From Oligoflexia bacterium (GTDB lineage Bacteria; Bdellovibrionota; Bacteriovoracia; Bacteriovoracales; Bacteriovoracaceae), in contig JAAEST010000097.1 of NCBI GenBank assembly GCA_024229115.1, positions 248,001 through 312,000 of the forward strand: a stretch of 64,000 bases of DNA, given 5' to 3'. Positions 8,845 through 16,723 of this stretch are shown here, piece by piece. Position 1 is the first letter of the stretch. Each line of letters opens with the position of its first letter. A program made the translations under genes and the position numbers. The notes beneath the pieces are model-generated. The model had not been told where the DNA came from, ran no database searches, and saw only the letters and a program-made list of their open reading frames with translations.

Positions 8845-11800
8845 AGTCCTTATTTTATTTATACTAATAGTTGGGATGTTCTTCTATCTCATCTATGAAT
8901 ATTTGCAAACAGAGCAGTTTGCAAATATTGCTTCTAGTTATGTTCAAAAATACGTAGCAAAAAAACATAGTGTTGAAGTTGAATTTTCTAAAATTAAACT
9001 AGGTCTTTTTCCACCATCAACACAATTAGATAATGTAAAGCTAAAGCTTAAAAATGGAAAACTATATAAATCAGAAATGATAAAGGCTAAGTTTGGTATT
9101 TCTGATATCTTCACTAAGACAACATCGATAGGTGAGCTTGAGGTAAAAGGAACAACTGTCAAAATAAAGTCTACAAAAGACAGGTCAAATGAGTTTGATT
9201 TGAAGAAGACCTTTAATGAAGATTATAGAAATTTTATTAATGAGCTACCTGTAAAAGTTAAAAAGTTAAAACTCTCTGATTCTCTCATTTATGTTGGAAG
9301 TAAAAAAATCTATGTAAATACCTTGAAGGCAGGTCTCTATCAAAGTCTTGTAACTTTAGATTTATCAATTGAAAACTTGTTGAATTTTCTTCCTCAAGAC
9401 TATGATGTACAAGACAATGTCGTAAATGCAGTAGTTCAGATTTCGCCAGAATATATTAGGTTTAAAAATGTAGAAATTTCGGAAGGAATAAGTAGGCTAA
9501 CGTTTTTTGGAAAGGTTCTTTATGAAAAAGGTGAATTTGTACTAAATAATTTCAATATTGAAGCTCGTTTGTTTTCACAAAGGGTAATTAAATATATACC
9601 GAAGGAAATCAGAGAAGTATTAGGTAGCATTAGAACAAATGTAAATGCTAATCTCGTACTTAGTGGTCCGCTAAAAAATCCCGAAATTAAATCAGATATA
9701 ACATTTGATGAATTTTATTCAAAAATGTGGACAGCAGATGGTGGCCAGGTTTCATTTGTTAAAGATAAGCTTAAAAATAATCTGAAAGTTATGGCATTTA
9801 GTGCAAATAAAAATGGTGGCAGCGTTAACTTAACAGAACCATTTGAACTTGTATCTAATGGAACCCTTTCAACAAACATCATAACAAAAGGGAAGTTAAG
9901 TAATCTTTATACAAATCATATATTAAATTTTCTTCCTTCACTTGATCCTTTTAAAGCAGAAGTCTCCGGTGAGTATAAAGTTGAGCTGAAAGATATACGT
10001 TACCTATCCATTATTCCTAGTGAATCTGCTTCAATTAATAAACTAAGATTAAATTTTGGAAATGGAAATGTCGTCAATATTCCGAAAAAACTAGAGTTCC
10101 GTAACGAAAGTAAGATAGATATTGATTTTGAAAATGATGTTAAATTAAATATTTTAGGAGCATTCGGTTCTAGTTTGATTAACCTTAATGCTGTCATTGG
10201 AGAGAAACTGGTTGTTTCTGAATTTGTTTTTCCTAAATTTTTTAGTGAGGACTTTGGTGCAATCTCTGGAGCTGAATTTGAAGGCCAAGGAGAAATCAGC
10301 GGAAGAGCAAAAAGTAATTATGATGAAATAGAATTATTCTTGAACACTAATTTTAAGGATTTTAAATTTTTAAATACGAACTTTGGAAATATTTATGGTC
10401 CTATTAATTTAGACTTGAAAAGGTTTGTCGCGGATATTGGCGAACTCAATGGCCAATTTCGAGGAATTAAATATAAGTCGAAAGGGAGAGTTAATTTTGA
10501 GTCTAAGAAATTAGATTTAGGATTCAAGGTTGAGGATGGAACTCTTTCTGATTTTCAGTTAATGACTCCTTATGTTTTCAAACCTATCGAAAAGTATTTA
10601 GAAAATGTCTCGATGAGTACTCCTGGCGATATCAGAGTATATGGAGGAATGGATCTGGATAATCTTAAAGTTTCAGGAACTGTTGATGGTCAAAACTTAA
10701 CAGTCATAGCGGAAGATTTCGAAAGAGCGAGTTTTGACTTTAGATACGACAAAGATCAGATTTACTTTCCGAGACTCTCTCTCAATAAAGCAGGGGGAAG
10801 GCTCGATGGAAGTTACAAATATACTTTTAAAAATAGTAAATTTGAGTACCAAGCGACAATGAGTGCAATTAAACTTTTTGATTTTAACTTTTATCGAGTT
10901 TTGGGTTTAGGGTACAGCGGAGATATGTATGGTGAACTTTATGGTAGTGGAACCGTAAAAGATTTTGCAACAAGGTCACAGCTTCGTGTTACAAATGGAA
11001 GCATCGGAGCTTCTCCTGTTAAAGACAGTCTCCTTACTGTTTATAATAATGGCCAGGACTTATTTGCGACGGGTAATCTCATTGGTGAAAGAGTAACTTT
11101 TGATTCATATATCAACTTGAATGAAAAAGATAAGAAAAACTCGAGTTATCTTAAAAGTCGTATCAGTACGAATAATATCAAAGAAATATTTGGTCTCTAT
11201 TCAAAGCACAATGTTCTAGATAACAAACTAAATGGATATATTTATTCAAATTTTGAAATGTTCTTTAATCCATATCAGCTGGAGAAACTTGATCTAAACT
11301 ATAAAATAAATAGAGCTTTATTTGAAAGAAGGGATGTTAGAGTACTTATTAGAGATGCCGATGATATTTCGATTGCTATAGAGAATGGTCTTCTCAAAAA
11401 ATGGGATATCGCTATTAAGCAAAGTGGAGTAAGTCTTACTAGTGTTGGTAAAGGTCGACTATTTAAGGATGCACAAGTTAATTCAAACTTCTTTGTGAAT
11501 GGAAACCTTGTTGAATTACTTCATCCCAAGATTTTAAGAGCGACGGGAAATCTCAAAGCAAGACATAGTCTTAATATAAATAGTAAGAAAGTTAAAAGCT
11601 ATTTTGAAAACACATGTGATAATTGTTCACTTAATATAGAGTCAATTACGGGTGTAGTTTCTAATATCCAGTATACCTTGATTGTAGATGACAACAAGAT
11701 GGTTATTAAAAAGTTTAATGGAAAGTATGGAGGAGGAGATGTTCTCGCATCAGGTAATGTTTTATTAAAGTTCCCTTTTCCTGAGATTAATGTAAAGACA

Positions 11801-12847
11801 AACTTAAGGGATGTAAGAATTCCTTTAATGAAAAAATCAAATGTTGTTGTTAACTCCGATTTAGAATTAGAGGGATCAAAAATTCCTTACGTATTGAAAG
11901 GTGATATCTCATTAGTTCACGGAGACATGCTTGATGAACTTGAGGAAATAGCGAAAAGTGCAATGAGTAACAGTTCTTATCAGCGCTTTGTCCCTAAGGC
12001 CTATGTTAGTGGAGGAGTAGGATTGGTCAATAATGATTTTAATATCAATATTGTTAATCCTTTAAAGATAAAAAACTCATTATTAGATCTTAATGTAAAC
12101 GGAGGTTTAGCTGTTAAAGGAACCTTATTAACTCCTCATTTTAATGGAGAGGCAAGGATAGTTGGATCAGAGTCTAAAATTACTTTTAAGGGGCACGAGT
12201 TCATATTATCAAAAGGTAGAGTAAAATTTATAGACACTAATAGAAAAGAAAAGCCTGAAATTAATATCGAGGGACGTGCTTCCATTAATGAATATAATAT
12301 TGGGCTCGTTGTTTCAGGGAGTTTAGATAATATTGTCGTAGATATGAACTCATCTCCAGCACTTTCACAGGAAAATATTCTATCATTACTTACAATAGGA
12401 GTTACGAATGATGTTTCTCGTTCTTTAGGAGAGCGTGAGAGGCAGTCTGTAACAACACTTTCTATTGGTTCATTGATTGTTGACCAGTTGAAAATAAATC
12501 AGAACTTAAATGATAGTTTAGGATTAAGACTCAGTGTTCAACCAGAGATATCAGAATCTGATACAAGTTTGTTAGAAGGCCGAACAGATGGAAGCCAAGG
12601 GGCGACATCAAATGTAAGATCTAGTACAAAGATTAAAATACAAAAGAAGATTAACAAAAAAGTGGATCTCTCTGTTTCTAGTACCGTAGGTGGAACTTCA
12701 ACGCAAAAGCAACAGATGAATCTCAACTATAATATTAATAAGAAATGGAGTATTGAAGGTACCTATGAAATCAAGTCTGGTGAAGAGGTTGATAGTGATT
12801 CTACAGATTCAAAAGGTGTCGACTTAAAATATAGATGGAGTTTTTAA
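8828..12847 (+). CDS. tamB: TamB-like (AsmA/DUF490 family) envelope translocation and lipid-transport protein
   Basis: 1339 residues, TTG start at 8828 overlapping the preceding gene. One N-terminal membrane anchor (~6-24, ILFILIVGMFFYLIYEYL) is followed by more than 1200 residues of regular beta-strand-rich sequence, the periplasm-spanning groove of the AsmA/TamB/YhdP superfamily. The C-terminal ~300 residues contain the conserved TamB domain (AYVSGGVGLVNNDFNINI; GEARIVGSESKITFKGHEF; ENILSLLTIGVTND) and end in an aromatic KYRWSF, like an outer-membrane interacting strand. The barrel partner gene follows with no gap, the standard tamB-tamA pairing. It could serve export of barrel proteins, phospholipid transport, or both. 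Confidence 0.88.
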   Translation: MKGINRVLILFILIVGMFFYLIYEYLQTEQFANIASSYVQKYVAKKHSVEVEFSKIKLGLFPPSTQLDNVKLKLKNGKLYKSEMIKAKFGISDIFTKTTSIGELEVKGTTVKIKSTKDRSNEFDLKKTFNEDYRNFINELPVKVKKLKLSDSLIYVGSKKIYVNTLKAGLYQSLVTLDLSIENLLNFLPQDYDVQDNVVNAVVQISPEYIRFKNVEISEGISRLTFFGKVLYEKGEFVLNNFNIEARLFSQRVIKYIPKEIREVLGSIRTNVNANLVLSGPLKNPEIKSDITFDEFYSKMWTADGGQVSFVKDKLKNNLKVMAFSANKNGGSVNLTEPFELVSNGTLSTNIITKGKLSNLYTNHILNFLPSLDPFKAEVSGEYKVELKDIRYLSIIPSESASINKLRLNFGNGNVVNIPKKLEFRNESKIDIDFENDVKLNILGAFGSSLINLNAVIGEKLVVSEFVFPKFFSEDFGAISGAEFEGQGEISGRAKSNYDEIELFLNTNFKDFKFLNTNFGNIYGPINLDLKRFVADIGELNGQFRGIKYKSKGRVNFESKKLDLGFKVEDGTLSDFQLMTPYVFKPIEKYLENVSMSTPGDIRVYGGMDLDNLKVSGTVDGQNLTVIAEDFERASFDFRYDKDQIYFPRLSLNKAGGRLDGSYKYTFKNSKFEYQATMSAIKLFDFNFYRVLGLGYSGDMYGELYGSGTVKDFATRSQLRVTNGSIGASPVKDSLLTVYNNGQDLFATGNLIGERVTFDSYINLNEKDKKNSSYLKSRISTNNIKEIFGLYSKHNVLDNKLNGYIYSNFEMFFNPYQLEKLDLNYKINRALFERRDVRVLIRDADDISIAIENGLLKKWDIAIKQSGVSLTSVGKGRLFKDAQVNSNFFVNGNLVELLHPKILRATGNLKARHSLNINSKKVKSYFENTCDNCSLNIESITGVVSNIQYTLIVDDNKMVIKKFNGKYGGGDVLASGNVLLKFPFPEINVKTNLRDVRIPLMKKSNVVVNSDLELEGSKIPYVLKGDISLVHGDMLDELEEIAKSAMSNSSYQRFVPKAYVSGGVGLVNNDFNINIVNPLKIKNSLLDLNVNGGLAVKGTLLTPHFNGEARIVGSESKITFKGHEFILSKGRVKFIDTNRKEKPEINIEGRASINEYNIGLVVSGSLDNIVVDMNSSPALSQENILSLLTIGVTNDVSRSLGERERQSVTTLSIGSLIVDQLKINQNLNDSLGLRLSVQPEISESDTSLLEGRTDGSQGATSNVRSSTKIKIQKKINKKVDLSVSSTVGGTSTQKQQMNLNYNINKKWSIEGTYEIKSGEEVDSDSTDSKGVDLKYRWSF

Positions 12848-15700
12848 ATTAAGAAGATATTAGTACTAATATTTTTATTCTTTTCAGTTTGTGTTTCTTC
12901 AATGGAGATTCAAATAGATTGTACTCCTTTAGAGCTTTGTGATGATGTTGAAGCCAAGGTAACAAAGTTTAACTCTGAAGGAGAGAACTTAATTGAAGAT
13001 ATTAAATCGATATCATTTGATGAGTCGATTCAGTTTTTCAAGCTAGAAAAAGTGCTGACCAGTGATAATTCTGAGGTTTTGAGAATTACTATCGAAAAGA
13101 AGCTGAAATTTGGCCCATCTGAGTTCGTTGTAAGTGATGAAATTGATAAACAAGCACTTGAGAGATTACTGGGGATCAAAGAAGGGGCATTCTTTGATTT
13201 AGATATTGTTGAAAACTCTGTTGAAAAGATCAAAAAATATTTATTCGATAGAGGTTATAGAAATATTAAAATTAATATCGATTATTCAAGAATTGGTGGA
13301 ACACTTGTACCTATTTTTAATATAGATACTCCCGATAAAATTGTTCTTAGAAATATCAATTTCCCATCAGATATTGACATGATAGAGCAGTCATATGTTT
13401 TAAACCTAAGCAGATTGAAGAAAAAGGTTTTTAATAGAATTGAATTTGAAGTTTTGTTACAAAGAATTAAAACTGAACTTAAGTCTCAAGGATATTTTGA
13501 TTTTAAAATTGATTATGATTCAGTCGTTGACGGTAATTTTATTGATGTAAATATTAAGTTGATTACTGGTATCCAGAGAGTCTTTGACTTCTATGGAACT
13601 AAGGTCATGGATCGAGACCAGTTATACAAACTCATGATTAATAAATTTTCTCAAGATGGCTTGTCGGTCAATAGTGATACGCTTGTAGAATCTATAATTA
13701 ATGAATATGTAAAAAAGGGATTTTATAATACTAAGGTCAAATTTCGTATAAAAGACTTTCTCCAACCAGATGGACAAAAAAGACGTAATTACTACTTTAC
13801 GATTGAAGAAGGTAAAAAAGTCAAAATCAGTAAGTTAATTTTTAGTGGTAATTTGATTTTCCCTGTAGAAAAGATAGAGAATATTTTCTTCAAAAACTCT
13901 AGTGACTTAATCCAGGCAGGATTTCTAGACTCTGATTATTTAAATAAGTTCTCTGAAACGTTGAAGGAAACATATTTAAAAAGTGGGATGATCTTTGCCA
14001 CTGTTTCTGAGCCACGTATTATTTTCTTAAAGGATGGAAAACAAGATATCGTTGAAGTTACTTACAATATAAAGGAGCGTCAGCAATCTATTATTTCCAA
14101 AATTGAAATTAATAATATTTCTGAACCTCTAAGGCAAAAAGTTCTTTCAAATATTGAGAATAAAGAGAATTCTCCATTGAATGTGATTGTTCTTGAGAAA
14201 GATATTTCAAAGGCTTTGGATATTGTAAGAGAAGATGGTTTCTTCTTTGCGCGAATTACAAATATTAGTGACAATAATATTATCACCTACAGTAACAATT
14301 ATACTAATAGTGTTATTAAATTAGACTTTGAAACAGGAAAGAAAACAGCTCTAGATAATTTAATTATTAGTGGAAATAGAGAAACTAAAAGTGTCGTCAT
14401 TGAGAGAGAAGTTAAAATTAAAAAAGGTGAATATGTAACACCTACTAATATTAAAAATATCAGAGATGCACTTAACTCACTTGGTCTCTTTGCTGATATT
14501 AAAATCATACCTTATGTTAACAATAGATTTAGTGATGACGCTGTTACGAAGATTAATCTTTTAATTCAAGTGAAAGAAAAGGAGTTTGGTGCAGGTGAGT
14601 TCGCTCCTGGTTATAGAACTGACCTTGGTTATAAAGCTTCTCTTGCAATTACTAAAAATAATATTGCAGGTATGAATCACAGCTTATCTTTAAGAACTCA
14701 GGTTAACATGCGCTCGAGCTTATCAAGTTTAGATGAAAGAAGAGAAAGGGAAGATAAGTCACTCTTAGAAGGTTTATTGCGAGTTGGTTATTCTATTCCT
14801 TATGTTTTCAACTGGTTTGATTTTGATGCCTCGGTCACATTTCAAAGAAAAAGATTCTCAAGCTTTGATGCGGATATTTATGAAGTATCTCCTCAAGTCA
14901 GTAAGAAGTTTTCTGAATCATTTTCAATGTCACTAAAATATCAGTTAGAGCGAATTAGGCAGTTTGATGCCACAGAAGAAAAAGATCAGGCGACTTTTAC
15001 TATCGGTGGTCTTACACCAAGTGCCCTTTTAGATTTTAGAGATAATAAAATCGATCCACGAAGTGGTTTTGCTACTTCTCTTTCTTGGGAATTCGCCAAT
15101 CCTTACTTCGGTTCACAAAAGGAAGAAGATATTGAGATTAATTTTTCTAAGATTGTGAGTCGAAATAAATTTTATATTCCATTTTTTGATAAGAGCTTTG
15201 TCATGGCCTTTTCTTTAAGTATGGGGATGCAAGAGAATTATGCTGACCAAATTAAGTATGACTCAAATGGCAATGTTATCACTAATGATGATGGGTCTGT
15301 GAGGACAAGAGGATATATTCCAAGTATCAAAGTATTTAGATTGGATGGTTTTGATACCGTAAGGGGTTTTGCTGACTCTGAAATCAATAGGTTATCTAAT
15401 GGAATCGATATTAGTGAGATTAGAGTTCAGAGCAAGGCCTATTTTACTAACTTCAAATTTGAGCCAAGATTTTATCTTAATGACAATGTTGCACTGGGCC
15501 TTTTTCTGGATGCGGGCCGTCTTTATAACGAATCTTTCAAGCCGGGGAGTTTAAGAACTTCAGCCGGAACCTCTTTTAAGTTTTTAACGCCAGTGGGCAC
15601 GCTTGATTTTGATTATGGAGTTAAATTGAAGCGTAAGTACCTGAATAATGGTGGTCGAGAAGGTTTTGGCCGCTTTCATCTTTCGATTGGTTTTTTCTAA
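12848..15700 (+). CDS. tamA: BamA/TamA-type outer-membrane barrel with POTRA domains, probable ATT start
   Basis: About 950 residues if begun at ATT 12848, the codon immediately after the tamB stop and in the same frame. Reading from there gives an excellent signal peptide (KKILVLIFLFFSVCVSS), which is lost if the first ATG at 12902 is used. GGAG at 12837-12840 lies seven bases before the ATT. Several POTRA repeats follow (for example LKFGPSEFVVSDEI, GIKEGAFFDLDIVENSVEKI and KISKLIFSGNLIFPVEKIEN). The C-terminal ~380 residues form the surface-antigen barrel, with the VRGF lid motif (TVRGFADSEINRL) and a terminal Phe. It inserts outer-membrane barrels together with TamB; BamA itself is the alternative assignment, but the neighbour favours TamA. 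Confidence 0.87.
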   Translation: MKKILVLIFLFFSVCVSSMEIQIDCTPLELCDDVEAKVTKFNSEGENLIEDIKSISFDESIQFFKLEKVLTSDNSEVLRITIEKKLKFGPSEFVVSDEIDKQALERLLGIKEGAFFDLDIVENSVEKIKKYLFDRGYRNIKINIDYSRIGGTLVPIFNIDTPDKIVLRNINFPSDIDMIEQSYVLNLSRLKKKVFNRIEFEVLLQRIKTELKSQGYFDFKIDYDSVVDGNFIDVNIKLITGIQRVFDFYGTKVMDRDQLYKLMINKFSQDGLSVNSDTLVESIINEYVKKGFYNTKVKFRIKDFLQPDGQKRRNYYFTIEEGKKVKISKLIFSGNLIFPVEKIENIFFKNSSDLIQAGFLDSDYLNKFSETLKETYLKSGMIFATVSEPRIIFLKDGKQDIVEVTYNIKERQQSIISKIEINNISEPLRQKVLSNIENKENSPLNVIVLEKDISKALDIVREDGFFFARITNISDNNIITYSNNYTNSVIKLDFETGKKTALDNLIISGNRETKSVVIEREVKIKKGEYVTPTNIKNIRDALNSLGLFADIKIIPYVNNRFSDDAVTKINLLIQVKEKEFGAGEFAPGYRTDLGYKASLAITKNNIAGMNHSLSLRTQVNMRSSLSSLDERREREDKSLLEGLLRVGYSIPYVFNWFDFDASVTFQRKRFSSFDADIYEVSPQVSKKFSESFSMSLKYQLERIRQFDATEEKDQATFTIGGLTPSALLDFRDNKIDPRSGFATSLSWEFANPYFGSQKEEDIEINFSKIVSRNKFYIPFFDKSFVMAFSLSMGMQENYADQIKYDSNGNVITNDDGSVRTRGYIPSIKVFRLDGFDTVRGFADSEINRLSNGIDISEIRVQSKAYFTNFKFEPRFYLNDNVALGLFLDAGRLYNESFKPGSLRTSAGTSFKFLTPVGTLDFDYGVKLKRKYLNNGGREGFGRFHLSIGFF

Positions 15701-15708
15701 CTCTTTTC

Positions 15709-15738
15709 TTGACGTTAGGCCCAAAAATCATATATAAG
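15709..15738 (+). promoter_or_regulatory. Promoter for rplM-rpsI
   Basis: TTGACG at 15709-15714 followed 16-18 bases later by TATATAAG (15731-15738), about 50 bases before the rplM ATG. The -35 is nearly perfect, as expected for ribosomal protein genes. Confidence 0.65.
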
Positions 15739-15787
15739 GTACGTCACTTATATTTTGTTGAACTAGTAGTAGTTAAAGGGTTTTACT

Positions 15788-16225
15788 ATGTATACTCAAA
15801 AATCATTTGTATTGAAACCAGCTGAAGCGGATAAAAATTGGTATTTAATCGATGCTAAGGACCAAGTTGTAGGTCGTTTAGCAACTAAAATTGCGGACAT
15901 CCTTAGAGGAAAAAATTCTCCTAAGTACACTCCACATACTGACAGTGGTGACTTTGTTGTTATCGTTAATGCAGATAAAGTTAAATTCACTGGAAATAAA
16001 TTAGATGCAAAAAAATATTACTGGCATACTGGTTATGTTGGTGGGATTAAAAATAGAACTGCACGTGAGCAATTAGACAGACATCCTGAGCTAGTTATCA
16101 TGAACGCTGTTAAGGGAATGCTTCCTAAAAACTCTCTTGGAAGAAAGCAACTTACTAAGTTAAAAGTATTTGCTGGAGAAGAGCATAAGCATGAAGCACA
16201 AAACCCAACTAAGTTAGAGCTGTAA
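15788..16225 (+). CDS. rplM: Large-subunit ribosomal protein L13
   Basis: 145 residues, standard length for L13. Recognisable segments are NWYLIDAKDQVVGRLATKIA, the GKNSPKYTPHTDSGDFVVIVNA region, and MLPKNSLGRKQLTKLKVF near the C-terminus. L13 binds 23S rRNA early in 50S assembly. It pairs with rpsI 22 bases downstream, the near-universal L13-S9 operon. A strong promoter precedes it and a terminator follows rpsI, so the two form a self-contained unit. Confidence 0.98.
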   Translation: MYTQKSFVLKPAEADKNWYLIDAKDQVVGRLATKIADILRGKNSPKYTPHTDSGDFVVIVNADKVKFTGNKLDAKKYYWHTGYVGGIKNRTAREQLDRHPELVIMNAVKGMLPKNSLGRKQLTKLKVFAGEEHKHEAQNPTKLEL

Positions 16226-16247
16226 AAAAGTTAAAGGATAAGTAGAT

Positions 16248-16655
16248 ATGGCAACTAAAGGAAAAACTTATAATTCACATGCTGTTGGTAGAAGAAAAAG
16301 CTCAGTAGCTAGAGTTTACGTTTCTGAAAACGGAAAAGGTTCTATCAAAATCAATAAAAGAGATATCAAAGATTATTTCCCAAAAGGGACTAATAGATAT
16401 GTTGTTAATCAGCCTTTAAATCTTTTAAAGCTTGCTGATAAGTATGACATCAATATTAACGTTAGAGGTGGTGGAACAACTGGACAAGCTGGTGCAATCA
16501 GACTTGGTGTTGCTCGTGCCCTTATTAAGCTAGACCCTACTCTTAGAGGTGAGCTTAAGAAAGCTGGATTCCTTACTAGAGACCCTAGAAAAGTTGAAAG
16601 AAAGAAGCCAGGTCTTGCTGGAGCAAGAAGAAAATTCCAATTCTCGAAGCGTTAA
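16248..16655 (+). CDS. rpsI: Small-subunit ribosomal protein S9
   Basis: 135 residues. It has the S9 signatures [35 protein letters not shown], and the basic tail ending QFSKR, whose last Lys-Arg reaches the tRNA in the ribosomal P site. It begins with [10 protein letters not shown] and has an AAAGGA ribosome site. It is co-transcribed with rplM and ends 25 bases before a strong hairpin terminator. Confidence 0.98.
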   Translation: MATKGKTYNSHAVGRRKSSVARVYVSENGKGSIKINKRDIKDYFPKGTNRYVVNQPLNLLKLADKYDININVRGGGTTGQAGAIRLGVARALIKLDPTLRGELKKAGFLTRDPRKVERKKPGLAGARRKFQFSKR

Positions 16656-16680
16656 TCTTATACAAATTTGGAAATATCAA

Positions 16681-16710
16681 AAGCCCACCTTATTGGTGGG
16701 CTTTTTTTTT
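16681..16710 (+). terminator. Rho-independent terminator of rplM-rpsI
   Basis: Nine-base-pair stem AAGCCCACC / GGTGGGCTT with loop TTATT, followed by a run of eight or more T. Textbook structure, separating the ribosomal operon from the UvrA paralogue. Confidence 0.95.
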
Positions 16711-16723
16711 GGTATAAATACTC

